DNA of 64,000 nt from contig CP031740.1 of the NCBI GenBank assembly GCA_022701275.1, forward strand, positions 6,399,001 through 6,463,000, in the 5' to 3' direction. Of the stretch, positions 10,262 to 19,413 are shown piece after piece (the first letter of the stretch is position 1; every line of letters begins with the position of its first letter). The notes under the pieces are model-generated. The model was not told the origin of the DNA. It saw nothing but the letters and a program-made list of their open reading frames with translations, and made no database searches. This DNA comes from Microcoleus vaginatus PCC 9802 (GTDB taxonomy: Bacteria; Cyanobacteriota; Cyanobacteriia; Cyanobacteriales; Microcoleaceae). The translations under genes were made by a program, and so were the position numbers.

Positions 10262-10408
10262 TTTCGGAGTTACCTATTTTGGTTAAACACGCCACTTTCG
10301 ATTTTACATTTTACTGGATGGGGGAAGTGAGCGGTCGATCGGGAGGGGGGAGAGTGGGGTAGAATTTGACGACATTTTATTGCCGCCATCCAACAGCGCC
10401 GCTGTGTT

Positions 10409-10891
10409 TTATTCCTGTACTGAGATTGTATAGTTAGACTTGACTCCGGGTTCGACAGTACCTACCCAAAGCCTGTAAGAGCCTGCTTGCCAGTCAGAAT
10501 CAAGTATGCCAGCATCTTTATTCTGACCTATATCGTCTCCGCAGCGCACCGCATTACCGGGGCCTTGTACGAGTAAGGTTGTGTCCTTGCCTCCGGTGTT
10601 GACTTGGAGTGTGAGTTTTGAAAAGTTTTCCTGCAAGACTATGATGTGGTCGGGAGTTGGGGTGGCAAAACCTAAACATTTGTTTTTGTGGCGATCGGCG
10701 TTTGCTACGGCAGATAGAGAGTACGATCCGCCTGTGGAACCTCTCAAAACTGCTGTTGGGGCTGCAAAACCTCGCGATAAAGTTAAAGTGCCGAAATTGG
10801 CTGTTTCTGCTAAAACTGGTAGGGCGACGATCGCGGCGATCGCAGCCAAGAGCGCACCGTTTTTGAAATTGGCTGGCTGATTAAACAACAT
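10409..10891 (-). CDS. Secreted protein of unknown function
   Basis: 160 residues with a clear Sec signal peptide (hydrophobic AALLAAIAAIVALPVLAETA, cleavage probably after LAE or similar near residue 29). The mature part is beta-rich and ends in SYRLWVGTVEPGVKSNYTI, which recalls bacterial pre-peptidase C-terminal (PPC-like) or lectin-like beta sandwiches. Two cysteines (CLGFATP, VRCGDD) could form a disulfide in the periplasm. I do not recognise a function. It is transcribed away from the mrdA region. Confidence 0.75.
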   Translation of the reverse strand: MLFNQPANFKNGALLAAIAAIVALPVLAETANFGTLTLSRGFAAPTAVLRGSTGGSYSLSAVANADRHKNKCLGFATPTPDHIIVLQENFSKLTLQVNTGGKDTTLLVQGPGNAVRCGDDIGQNKDAGILDSDWQAGSYRLWVGTVEPGVKSNYTISVQE

Positions 10892-11119
10892 GGCAATACT
10901 CCTCGGTCACAACTTAAAACCACAACTCAGAATTTACCCATCGCAGCCCCTAGAATCCAAACTCGGGAGGAAGAATAATTTTTTTTAAATTAGTTCAAAA
11001 CCTCCTGGCTTCTCTTTCTTATGTCTATCAGGACAATCCCTGTACGATCGCGCTCGCTTGTGCCACTCGGATTTCTGCCACAGGCGAGCGACTCATGTCC
11101 GAAATTCTACGGTGTCAAG

Positions 11120-11281
11120 ATGATAAATTTGATACTCCTAGCCTTGCTGTTGGCGATCGGTTCCCTATTGACACAGACCTTGGTATTGTTACCTATAGGC
11201 CTATCTGGCTGGCTCCACCTCCCTAATTGGCTGAGCCTGACCTTGATTTTTCTGGCTATTTCTTGGTGCTTGGGGGATTAG
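11120..11281 (+). CDS. Small hydrophobic membrane protein
   Basis: 53 residues from ATG 11120, made almost entirely of two hydrophobic stretches (LILLALLLAIGSLL and LSLTLIFLAISW) separated by GLSGWLHLPNW. The frame opens earlier at 11021 but the upstream part is not protein-like. It precedes mrdA on the same strand. I recall similar small membrane proteins in cyanobacteria but no function. Assigned from its hydrophobic pattern and position only. Confidence 0.55.
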   Translation: MINLILLALLLAIGSLLTQTLVLLPIGLSGWLHLPNWLSLTLIFLAISWCLGD

Positions 11282-11438
11282 TTAGCAGTCATGAGTTATT
11301 AATGATTAGTCAAAAGTTAACGATCAATTATTACCCTTCCCCCAAGAGTCAAGGCGCGATTGTCCCCGGTTTGATGATGTATACTTCACAATTGACAATC
11401 AGCAATCTAAAATCTAGGATTTGACATCTACCTATAGA

Positions 11439-13265
11439 ATGATGCAACGACAAGTTTATTCGATCTCAGCATTTCACTCTTCAGACAAAACCCTAGCGGA
11501 AACTCCTAAGAAACAGGAGCGTCCGATACACCGGGCGATCCTGTTAATGCTGGTGGCAACCGGTTTGCTGGGCCTGCACGCTAGTCGGCTGGTGGAATTG
11601 CAACTGGTACAAGGGAAGCAAAACCGGGAACGAGCCGAAAACAATCGCGTTCGCCTAGTGCCAATGCCAGCGAATCGCGGACACATTGTCGATCGCAAAG
11701 GCAAGCTGCTAGCGGCCAACAATTTAGCTCGATCGGTATATTTGTGGCCGAAAGAACAAACAGCGGAAGAGTGGAAAGCGACAGCAGAGAAGTTGAGTCC
11801 GCTGGTTAAAATCCCGGTCGAAGAAATTTTACAAAAATTAGAAGAGGTCGATCCTCTATCCTACAGACCGGTGCGGATTAAGCAAGCCATGCCGCCAGAG
11901 GTGTTTGTGCCCCTAGCAGAAGAGGTGGGACAAATACGCGGAGTGGAAGTGCGGCCAGAAGCGAAGCGCTATTATCCCGAAGGCAGTTTGGCGGCTCATG
12001 TTCTCGGATATATTGGCGAAGCTACCGCAACAGACTTGGCAGCTCACCCGGAATATCCGATGGGGATGATTGTCGGTCAGATGGGCATAGAAGCGAGTTC
12101 TAACAAGAAGATTGCGGGAGTTTGGGGCGATCGGCTGATCGAGGTAAATGCCAACAATCAAGAATTGCGGCTGATGGGAGAGACACCGCCCAAACCGGGC
12201 GAGGCGGTGCAACTAACCATAGACTTGGAAATGCAAAAAGCAGGCGAAAAAGCCCTGGGGAACCGCCGGGGGGCAGTAGTGGCCCTGGATGTCAAAACTG
12301 GCGCGGTATTAGTTCTGGCCAGCCACCCGACTTTTGACCCCAATCTGTTTACTCGAAAAATGACTAAGGATGACTGGGCAACTCTTCAAGACCCGGAAAA
12401 TTCATTTTTGAATCGTGCTATGCAAGGCTATCCCCCCGGCAGCACTTTTAAAATTGTGACTTCCGTCGCGGGTCTGGAGTCGGGCAAATTTTCGCCGGAC
12501 TCAATTCTCGGTACTTCGTCTTACATTACTGTGGGGGGAATTGATTTTAACGAACACAGCGGCGGTTTCGGCGACATCGGCTTTCGGGATGCTTTGGCTT
12601 TCAGCAGCAATACATTTTTTTATCAAGTGGGGATTAGTACGGGGCCGGAGCAAATTTCTAAGTGGGGAAAACGCTTGGGAATTGGCAAGGATACGGATTT
12701 GAATCTTTTGGGGCTAGGCGGCGGCACTCACGGTCAAATGCCGACACCGGAGGAGAAGGAGAAAATTTATAAAGAACCTTGGTATGCGGGTGATACGGTA
12801 ACGATGTCGATCGGTCAGGGGTTGGTGTTGGTGACTCCTTTGGAGGCGGCGGTGATGGTGAGTTCGATCGCTAACGGCGGCTATCGGGTGAAGCCCCATC
12901 TTTTGACTTCTATGACCGGCACACCGGAGACTCAACGGGTACATACGGGGATGAAACCTTCAACAATTCAGGTGGTTAAGGAAGGACTGATCGCGGTGGT
13001 TGCCCAGGGTACGGGACAGGGGATGAATGACGGTACGATTCCACTAACGGCGGGCAAAACAGGGACTTCGGAGGTTATTGGACAGGAGGATCACTCTTTG
13101 TATGTGGCCTTCGGGCCTGCTGAGAAGCCGGAAATTGCGATCGCCGTGGTTGTGGAAAATGGGGGTTATGGTTCTGTTGCCGCGGCCCCGATCGCTAAGG
13201 AGGTGTTTCAAGCTTATTTTGGGAAACCGAAAAAGGTGAAGGAGTCAGTAGTGATTGCTCCTTAG
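11439..13265 (+). CDS. mrdA: Penicillin-binding protein 2 (peptidoglycan transpeptidase)
   Basis: 608 residues from ATG 11439 (a TTG at 11421 and ATG 11442 are alternatives). Class B PBP of the elongation machinery, cross-linking septum-independent peptidoglycan in the periplasm. One N-terminal transmembrane helix (AILLMLVATGLLGLHA) is followed by the PBP dimer domain (RGHIVDRKGKLLAAN) and the transpeptidase domain with all three catalytic motifs: active-site Ser in GSTFK, SSN in FSSNTFF, and KTGT in AGKTGTSE. The extended GYPPGSTFKI context is typical of PBP2. A heptamer repeat array follows. Confidence 0.93.
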   Translation: MMQRQVYSISAFHSSDKTLAETPKKQERPIHRAILLMLVATGLLGLHASRLVELQLVQGKQNRERAENNRVRLVPMPANRGHIVDRKGKLLAANNLARSVYLWPKEQTAEEWKATAEKLSPLVKIPVEEILQKLEEVDPLSYRPVRIKQAMPPEVFVPLAEEVGQIRGVEVRPEAKRYYPEGSLAAHVLGYIGEATATDLAAHPEYPMGMIVGQMGIEASSNKKIAGVWGDRLIEVNANNQELRLMGETPPKPGEAVQLTIDLEMQKAGEKALGNRRGAVVALDVKTGAVLVLASHPTFDPNLFTRKMTKDDWATLQDPENSFLNRAMQGYPPGSTFKIVTSVAGLESGKFSPDSILGTSSYITVGGIDFNEHSGGFGDIGFRDALAFSSNTFFYQVGISTGPEQISKWGKRLGIGKDTDLNLLGLGGGTHGQMPTPEEKEKIYKEPWYAGDTVTMSIGQGLVLVTPLEAAVMVSSIANGGYRVKPHLLTSMTGTPETQRVHTGMKPSTIQVVKEGLIAVVAQGTGQGMNDGTIPLTAGKTGTSEVIGQEDHSLYVAFGPAEKPEIAIAVVVENGGYGSVAAAPIAKEVFQAYFGKPKKVKESVVIAP

Positions 13266-13314
13266 TTATTGGGGATTGGGCATTGGGAATTGGGCATTGG
13301 GAATTGGGCATAGT

Positions 13315-13388
13315 TTCTTCCTTCTTCCTTCTTCCTTCTTCCTTCTTCCTTCCTTCTTCCTTCTTCCTTCTTCCTTCTTCCTTCCTTC
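13315..13388. repeat. Tandem heptanucleotide array, unit CTTCCTT
   Basis: A second array of the CTTCCTT 7-mer, about ten copies with one shortened unit, between the convergent mrdA and DUF3352 genes. It is preceded by a short tandem block of GGGCATTGGGAATT-type units at 13270-13310. Confidence 0.9.
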
Positions 13389-13391
13389 TGA

Positions 13392-15125
13392 CTAATTCAG
13401 CCGCATAAATATTGTAGCTTTGCGAATTCCTGTTATTTCTCCCGTACTGGTGACGGTGAGCGATCGCAAGTGGTCGAACAATGGTCTTGCCGAAAGTTCA
13501 ATTAACCTCAACAGCGGGATTTGTTTTTCCCAAATTGCCCTGCTGGAGGGCCAGTCTAAATAAAAATAGCCGTCGTTAGATGGCGGTAGCGGTTCAATGC
13601 TGGTTTGAAAATCTTGATTAGCAACTAAAGAGCCTGTTTCGGCTGCTTCTAGTGCTGCGTCCATTGCTTCTACTGAGGTGGTGAAAATTTCGTATTTGCC
13701 GACGCTGGCTCGGACTCCTTTTGCCTCGGTTTCGAGCGCACTTTTTCTCTTATTTTCTCTATCATAATTTTGACTCGTTGTCAACTGCGTCCAAGCGGTA
13801 ATTTTCTGGTTTCTGAGAGTGAAGCTGCCGATGCTGTATTCTTTGCTGCGGGCAATTTCATCGAGTTTGTCGATCGCCTTTTGGGAATCAGCAGATTTTT
13901 CGGCGGCAAAAATCCAGTCAGCACTATTTGACGAATTCGGAAGCACTGCTAAAGCGTATTCTCCTTGTACCCAGTTAAATATATCCTGCAGCAGGTTGAC
14001 GCCCCAAACTTGCTGAATATCTGCGAGAGTGCGATCGACTAATTTTGAGACTTCTGCATTAGTGGACACCGCAGATGACAAATCAGCCCAAAAATTCCTT
14101 AAATCGGTGCTGGCGATCGCGAAAGGACTGGCTGAGGGAATATACTGCAAAGCTTGCACAGGTTCCGAGAGTGTTGGAGAAGCTGTGTTTTCTCGCGATG
14201 TCACTAAAGCAGTTTGAGCCAGCAATCCCCGTCGGTTGACTCCGACAGCAACTGCGAGAGAATTAAGAGAAACTTGGGGATTTTGCTCGGTTGCTGACTT
14301 CGGGAGATTGACAAATGCGAAAGCAATTCTGCCTTGAGTTAGCTGCTGCAAAGCTTTTTGATATTCCGGGGTATTATTGAGATTTAGAGTTGCTGCTTCA
14401 ACGTTATTAATTGCATCTCGAATCACATTCGGACTGTTGGCAAATAAAACAAAACTGGGGTTATTTCCCGAATTTGAACTGCCGCCGATTGCCGCTGTTG
14501 CGAAGCTACGCGGCAAAGTTGACTTCGGCAGGGAAAACGGGTTGAAAGGCGAAATTGTAGCGGATTTTTTGTTAGCTGTAAGTGATTTTTTGTAATTTAG
14601 TTGGATGCCTTTATAGAGTTCCGACTGCACTGTTTTATCTGCCCGAGATTGTTTTCGCCAGTAGGAGTCGAGAAATTGTTGGCTGCGATCGATATTTTGG
14701 GAAGAAACTGCCAGCAAAAACCCAGTTTCTTTGCCGTTGCTGCTGTCGCCATCCAAATCGGGCGTTGTGACGGCGAGAGTAATTTCGTCACCTATCCAAG
14801 GTTGGATATCTCGACTGTAATCCAGACCTGTATTGGCCAGAAAACTTTTTTTGATTTGCTCAAATTCTGCGTGCGATCGACTTCTTTCTTCGGGAGTGGC
14901 AAAAACTTGTCGCAATGCTTCGAGGCGATCGGGATTTACTAGCATTGAAGCTAACAAAGGTGCTTGTTTCGAGACAAACACAGCCGCAGCCGGAGTAGTT
15001 GTCGGCCCGCCAGCGAGCAAATTCAGGGGAGTTTGAGTTGTCAGCCAGTAAAAACCACCGGTACTCAAGCCTAAGAGTGCCAAGACGCCAGCAATGAGGA
15101 AAGAAAAGAACGATCGCAGCTTCAT
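13392..15125 (-). CDS. DUF3352 membrane-anchored protein
   Basis: 577 residues matching the cyanobacterial DUF3352 family of unknown function. An N-terminal signal anchor (FFSFLIAGVLALLGLSTGGF) is followed by a long extracytoplasmic part opening with TPAAAVFVSKQAPLLASMLV, a segment typical of the family. The rest is mixed alpha/beta with several FxLAVSSQN and FAFVNLP-like strands and a C-terminal domain that repeats the N-terminal pattern. Probably periplasmic or lumenal facing. No catalytic motif is visible. It is convergent with mrdA. Confidence 0.85.
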   Translation of the reverse strand: MKLRSFFSFLIAGVLALLGLSTGGFYWLTTQTPLNLLAGGPTTTPAAAVFVSKQAPLLASMLVNPDRLEALRQVFATPEERSRSHAEFEQIKKSFLANTGLDYSRDIQPWIGDEITLAVTTPDLDGDSSNGKETGFLLAVSSQNIDRSQQFLDSYWRKQSRADKTVQSELYKGIQLNYKKSLTANKKSATISPFNPFSLPKSTLPRSFATAAIGGSSNSGNNPSFVLFANSPNVIRDAINNVEAATLNLNNTPEYQKALQQLTQGRIAFAFVNLPKSATEQNPQVSLNSLAVAVGVNRRGLLAQTALVTSRENTASPTLSEPVQALQYIPSASPFAIASTDLRNFWADLSSAVSTNAEVSKLVDRTLADIQQVWGVNLLQDIFNWVQGEYALAVLPNSSNSADWIFAAEKSADSQKAIDKLDEIARSKEYSIGSFTLRNQKITAWTQLTTSQNYDRENKRKSALETEAKGVRASVGKYEIFTTSVEAMDAALEAAETGSLVANQDFQTSIEPLPPSNDGYFYLDWPSSRAIWEKQIPLLRLIELSARPLFDHLRSLTVTSTGEITGIRKATIFMRLN

Positions 15126-15255
15126 ACAACAATGACCACAGTCTATTATTAACTAGAGTAGCGCATGACCGTAGCTGTCTGCAGATACTTTTTGTGCGGT
15201 TCGCAAAAAAAAAAGGATAAACTAAAATATTCTCAAGCTCTAAAACCCAAGTAAA

Positions 15256-15882
15256 ATGCTAACAATATCAACGCCCGCCGAACAGCGAGTTTTACTGCAA
15301 AATATCAGTTGGCAGTTATATGAAATCCTGCTAGCGGAACTGGGCAACAAACGTTCCACCCGAATTGCTTATCATCAAGGTCAATTAGAAATTATGGTGC
15401 CGCTACCGGAACATGAAAATCGCAACAGGCTGATCGATCGGTTAATTGTAACTCTCATAGAAGAACTCAATCTTGAGTACAACCCCTTTGGGTCGATGAC
15501 TATTAAAAAACGAAAAAAAGCAGCGGGTAAAGAACCAGATTCATGCTATTATATCCAAAATGAAGCACTGGTCAGAGGGAGAACAGAATTAGACTTTGCT
15601 CAAGATCCGCCGCCCGATTTAGCACTGGAAATTGATATTACCAGCAGTTCCTTAAATCAATTCGATTTATATGCAGATTTAGGGGTACCAGAAATTTGGC
15701 GGTACGACGGACGAAGCATCAAGTTTTATCAATTGCAAAATGGCGAATATGCGGAGTGCAATTTTTCCCGGGCTTTCCCGATGCTACCGACTGCAAAAGT
15801 TGACGAATTTATCGATCGCTGTCAAACTACAGGCGCAACCGCAGCAGTGCGAGAATTCCGGGAATGGGTAAAAAATCAGTAA
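15256..15882 (+). CDS. Uma2 family protein (DUF820, putative PD-(D/E)XK nuclease)
   Basis: 208 residues of the large cyanobacterial Uma2/DUF820 family, which has a restriction-endonuclease-like fold. Visible motifs: RIAYHQGQLEIMVPLPEHE near the N-terminus, then LALEIDITSSSLNQFDLYAD and GVPEIWRYDG, which carry the acidic residues of the predicted active site. These genes are present in dozens of copies in filamentous cyanobacteria; the biological role is unknown and may involve mobile elements. A run of A residues precedes the gene; the start ATG 15256 is the first in frame. Confidence 0.9.
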   Translation: MLTISTPAEQRVLLQNISWQLYEILLAELGNKRSTRIAYHQGQLEIMVPLPEHENRNRLIDRLIVTLIEELNLEYNPFGSMTIKKRKKAAGKEPDSCYYIQNEALVRGRTELDFAQDPPPDLALEIDITSSSLNQFDLYADLGVPEIWRYDGRSIKFYQLQNGEYAECNFSRAFPMLPTAKVDEFIDRCQTTGATAAVREFREWVKNQ

Positions 15883-15891
15883 TTGTGTAGT

Positions 15892-16497
15892 CTACCACGG
15901 CACTCCTCGCGCATCGGAAAAATCGGCATCTAGAACCGCCCCCGGATCGAATACAGCATCAGTTAAATCAGCTTTTCTAAACGACGTTATCGACAATTTT
16001 TCTATTTCTTCAACAGCGATAAAAAAGCCGATCGCAGTTAACCCAAGAATTACCCCAGAAACCAAAAATAAGACAATTCCCCTGATAGTATCTCCGCCCA
16101 AAAATGTCACAATACCGCTAGCCCCGATCGCAGCAGCAGCCCCAGCCACAGCCCCCGCCACAATTCCCGCCTCGCCCCGAGTCGCAGCAATCGCCGTAGC
16201 AGCCGTTCCAGCCACCGCCACAGCCCCCGCATCTGCCCCGGCAATCAGTCCTGTCAAAGCGCCAGCCGCCGTCACTGTCACCGCAGTTACCCCAGCCCTA
16301 GCAATCAAATTTCTCACCCGCCTGCGGCTTTGTCCGGTTCTGACACCCTGAAAATTTGCCCCCCTCAAAATCGCCCCGGTGAAATTGCAGCCTCGAATGT
16401 CGCAACCGCTGAAATTCGCCCCTGACAAGTCAAGCCCTTTAAAAGAACGGTTCCGCAAGTTTTGGTTAGCAAAATTGAGATTTCGAGGTTGAGTCAT
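15892..16497 (-). CDS. Pentapeptide-repeat protein with membrane domain
   Basis: 201 residues. N-terminal pentapeptide repeats (about residues 5-50; LDLSGANFSGCDIRGCNF) form a short right-handed beta-helix. An Ala/Gly-rich hydrophobic middle (about 60-165) contains three or four probable transmembrane segments, and a second short pentapeptide block closes the protein (FRKADLTDAVFDPGAV). Such bipartite pentapeptide membrane proteins are common in cyanobacteria with unknown function. It is convergent with the Uma2 gene (gap 9 bp). Confidence 0.85.
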   Translation of the reverse strand: MTQPRNLNFANQNLRNRSFKGLDLSGANFSGCDIRGCNFTGAILRGANFQGVRTGQSRRRVRNLIARAGVTAVTVTAAGALTGLIAGADAGAVAVAGTAATAIAATRGEAGIVAGAVAGAAAAIGASGIVTFLGGDTIRGIVLFLVSGVILGLTAIGFFIAVEEIEKLSITSFRKADLTDAVFDPGAVLDADFSDARGVPW

Positions 16498-16498
16498 T

Positions 16499-16582
16499 CG
16501 ATTTTAGATTTTAGATTTTAGATTTTAGATTCACAACCCAAAGACCTAGGATTGTAGATTTTAGATTATAGATTTTAGATTA
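16499..16582. repeat. ATTTTAG heptamer arrays
   Basis: Two short runs of the 7-mer ATTTTAG (16502-16531 and 16557-16581) separate the pentapeptide gene from purL. The same family occurs near 24127-24160 and 32104-32164. Confidence 0.8.
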
Positions 16583-16632
16583 ACCAACCACAGGGCATTT
16601 AGAATAAAGCCTGTGGTTTATAACGACTTTCC

Positions 16633-19194
16633 ATGTCTCCCATCTCCGAATCCCCATTTTCCCCCGCACAAATTGCCGGTGAAAGACTCACACCTGAAGA
16701 ATATGAAGAAATCGTTCAGCGTCTAGGTCGCCATCCTAATAAAGCTGAATTGGGAATGTTCGGCGTTATGTGGAGCGAACACTGCTGTTACAAAAATTCG
16801 CGGCCACTATTAAAACAGTTTCCCACAGAGGGCGATCGAATTCTAGTCGGGCCCGGAGAAAATGCCGGCGTCGTAGACTTGGGAGAAGGCTTGCAACTCG
16901 CCTTCAAAATTGAATCGCACAACCACCCGTCTGCAGTCGAACCTTTCCAAGGTGCAGCAACCGGTGTCGGGGGGATTCTCCGCGATATCTTCACAATGGG
17001 TGCACGCCCGATCGCACTTTTAAATTCCCTGCGTTTTGGCAACTTAGACGATGCTAAAACTCAGAGATTGTTCAAAGGCGTAGTATCGGGAATTTCTCAT
17101 TATGGAAATTGCATCGGAGTACCCACAGTTGGCGGCGAAGTTTACTTCGATCCTGCTTATTCCGGCAACCCGCTAGTTAACGTCATGGCCTTGGGTTTAA
17201 TGGAAACTCAAGAAATCGTCAAATCCGGCGCTTCTGGCATCGGAAATCCCGTGCTTTACGTCGGTTCAACTACCGGGCGAGATGGCATGGGAGGAGCAAG
17301 TTTTGCCAGTGCCGAATTGACGGACAAATCAATGGACGATCGCCCCGCAGTCCAAGTAGGAGATCCATTTTTAGAAAAATCCTTAATTGAAGCTTGTTTA
17401 GAAGCATTCAAAACCGGTGCAGTCGTCGCCGCCCAAGATATGGGTGCGGCAGGAATCACCTGTTCTACATCAGAAATGGCAGCCAAAGGTGGCGTCGGCA
17501 TTGAGTTTGATTTAGACAAAGTTCCCGTTCGAGAAAGCGGCATGATTCCCTACGAATACCTGCTTTCAGAATCCCAAGAACGGATGTTGTTTGTTGCCCA
17601 AAAAGGACGGGAACAGGAATTAATCGATATTTTCCACCGCTGGGAATTGCACGCCGTAGTAGCGGGGACAGTCATCGAAGAGCCGATCGTGCGAATTCTA
17701 TTTAAAGGCGAAATCGCGGCGGAAATTACCGCGACTGCTTTGGCAGATAACACGCCCATTTATCACCGAGAACTGTTGACCGAGCCGCCCGAATATGCTA
17801 AAAAAGCATGGGAATGGACGGCGGATTCCCTGCCACAATCCACAGTTACAGGTATCGAAATTAACGGCAATTTCCAAACTTGGAGTCAGATTTTGCTGAC
17901 ACTTTTAGATACTCCCACCATCGCTTCTAAACGCTGGGTTTATCGCCAATACGACCATCAAGTGCAAAACAATACTGTTGTTTTACCCGGAGGCGCTGAT
18001 GCTGCGGTTGTCAGATTGCGTCCGCTAGAACCTTGCCAATCTTCCCTTGGTAACGGGCTAGAAGTACACCCCCTTGCTAAGGGGGATCTACAGAGAGGAA
18101 ATGCTGTTTCTCTAGCTTCCGAAAGCAAACAAGAAGAAGAAGTAATTCCTCTATTTACAAAGGCACAAGGTAGGGAAACTCCAAAAGTTTCTCCCCCCCT
18201 TAGCAAGAAGGAAGCGCCCCTGGGAATTATTCCTGGAGTTGCTGCAACGGTTGATTGCAATTCTCGTTATGTTTATCTCGATCCTTATGAAGGTGCAAAA
18301 GCAGTCGTAGCGGAAGCAGCGAGAAATTTAAGTTGTGTGGGTGCTGAACCTCTCGCAGTTACTGATAATTTGAATTTTGGCAGTCCTGAAAAGCCTATCG
18401 GATATTGGCAGTTAGCGTCAGCTTGTCGCGGGATTGCTGATGCTTGTCGCGAGTTGGGAACGCCTGTTACTGGCGGCAATGTTTCTCTTTACAATGAAAC
18501 TGTTGATGCTGAGGGAAATCCTCAACCAATTTATCCGACTCCGGTAATCGGAATGGTGGGGTTAATCCCCGATTTGACCAAGATTTCTGGCCAAGCTTGG
18601 CTAAAGAAAGGTGATTTAATTTATGTGCTGGGAATGGGGGAATCATCCCAAAATCCAGAACTTTCATCGGAAAGCTCAAAAATCGAAACTTCTCCTACTT
18701 TGGGAGGTTCGGAATATTTAGCGGCAATTCACGGGATTGTAGCTGGGAAACCGCCAAGGATAGATTTTGAGTTGGAAAGAAAAGTGCAATCGGTTTGCCG
18801 CGAGGGAATTCGGCAAGGTTGGGTAGGTTCTGCCCATGATTGTGCGGAAGGTGGAATTGCGATCGCCCTCGCGGAATGCTGTATCTCTGCTAAAATGGGT
18901 GCGGAAATTCATCTCAGTTTCAATTCGGCCAATGTCGGCCGCTGGGATGAAATTTTGTTTGGTGAAATGGGCAACTGCATTGTAGTTTCAGTGGCACCGA
19001 AAAATCAAGAAATTTGGGAGTCTTACCTGCAAGAACATTTGACCAAAATGTGGCAGAAGATTGGTTTAGTTTGCTGTGCTGAATCACCTTTGCGGGTTGT
19101 GAGTGCTGACAATCAAGTGTTAATTGAGGTGGCGATGGGTGAGATGGGCGATCGATTCTATAATGCGATCGAGCGTCGGATTGCATCTGTCTGA
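16633..19194 (+). CDS. purL: Phosphoribosylformylglycinamidine synthase subunit PurL (with insertion)
   Basis: Converts FGAR to FGAM with ATP and glutamine-derived ammonia in purine synthesis. The small-type PurL used with PurS and PurQ. Both AIRS-like halves are complete, with [63 protein letters not shown] and [12 protein letters not shown]. At 853 residues it is about 70-100 longer than usual. The excess lies mainly at about residues 467-533, between RLRPLE and GVAATVDCN. This stretch carries a 13-bp inverted repeat (18073-18085 and 18195-18207) that matches dispersed intergenic repeats, so it seems to be a repeat element inserted in frame. A second smaller loop ([20 protein letters not shown]) may also be lineage-specific. 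purF lies downstream beyond a kinase gene. Confidence 0.95.
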   Translation: MSPISESPFSPAQIAGERLTPEEYEEIVQRLGRHPNKAELGMFGVMWSEHCCYKNSRPLLKQFPTEGDRILVGPGENAGVVDLGEGLQLAFKIESHNHPSAVEPFQGAATGVGGILRDIFTMGARPIALLNSLRFGNLDDAKTQRLFKGVVSGISHYGNCIGVPTVGGEVYFDPAYSGNPLVNVMALGLMETQEIVKSGASGIGNPVLYVGSTTGRDGMGGASFASAELTDKSMDDRPAVQVGDPFLEKSLIEACLEAFKTGAVVAAQDMGAAGITCSTSEMAAKGGVGIEFDLDKVPVRESGMIPYEYLLSESQERMLFVAQKGREQELIDIFHRWELHAVVAGTVIEEPIVRILFKGEIAAEITATALADNTPIYHRELLTEPPEYAKKAWEWTADSLPQSTVTGIEINGNFQTWSQILLTLLDTPTIASKRWVYRQYDHQVQNNTVVLPGGADAAVVRLRPLEPCQSSLGNGLEVHPLAKGDLQRGNAVSLASESKQEEEVIPLFTKAQGRETPKVSPPLSKKEAPLGIIPGVAATVDCNSRYVYLDPYEGAKAVVAEAARNLSCVGAEPLAVTDNLNFGSPEKPIGYWQLASACRGIADACRELGTPVTGGNVSLYNETVDAEGNPQPIYPTPVIGMVGLIPDLTKISGQAWLKKGDLIYVLGMGESSQNPELSSESSKIETSPTLGGSEYLAAIHGIVAGKPPRIDFELERKVQSVCREGIRQGWVGSAHDCAEGGIAIALAECCISAKMGAEIHLSFNSANVGRWDEILFGEMGNCIVVSVAPKNQEIWESYLQEHLTKMWQKIGLVCCAESPLRVVSADNQVLIEVAMGEMGDRFYNAIERRIASV
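18031..18231 (+). repeat. Dispersed inverted-repeat element inserted inside purL
   Basis: CTTGCTAAGGGGG at 18073-18085 and its exact reverse complement at 18195-18207 bound about 110 bp of low-complexity sequence rich in GAA/GAAG. The open reading frame passes through. The same C/G-run palindrome family is present in the intergenic DNA after purL (19208-19285). Confidence 0.7.
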
Positions 19195-19204
19195 CAACTT
19201 GAAG

Positions 19205-19287
19205 TTTCGATCCCCCTAAATCCCCCTTAAAAAGGGGGACTTTGAATACTCTTGCCCCCCCCTTCTTAAGGGGGGCTAGGGGGGATC
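19205..19287. repeat. Intergenic CCCCCTTAA-type palindromic repeat
   Basis: Contains CCCCCTTAAAAAGGGGG and CCCCCCTTCTTAAGGGGGG palindromes immediately after purL. It may double as the purL terminator. It belongs to the same family as the element inside purL. Confidence 0.75.
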
Positions 19288-19413
19288 TCGGGGTTTAAAA
19301 ACACGCCCAAGAACCCCGACTTCTTACAAAATTCACGATTTTGGCAAAAACTTATTACAGAACTCGGGGTTCTTAGACACTATACAATATAAACAGTATC
19401 ATTCATAAAATAA

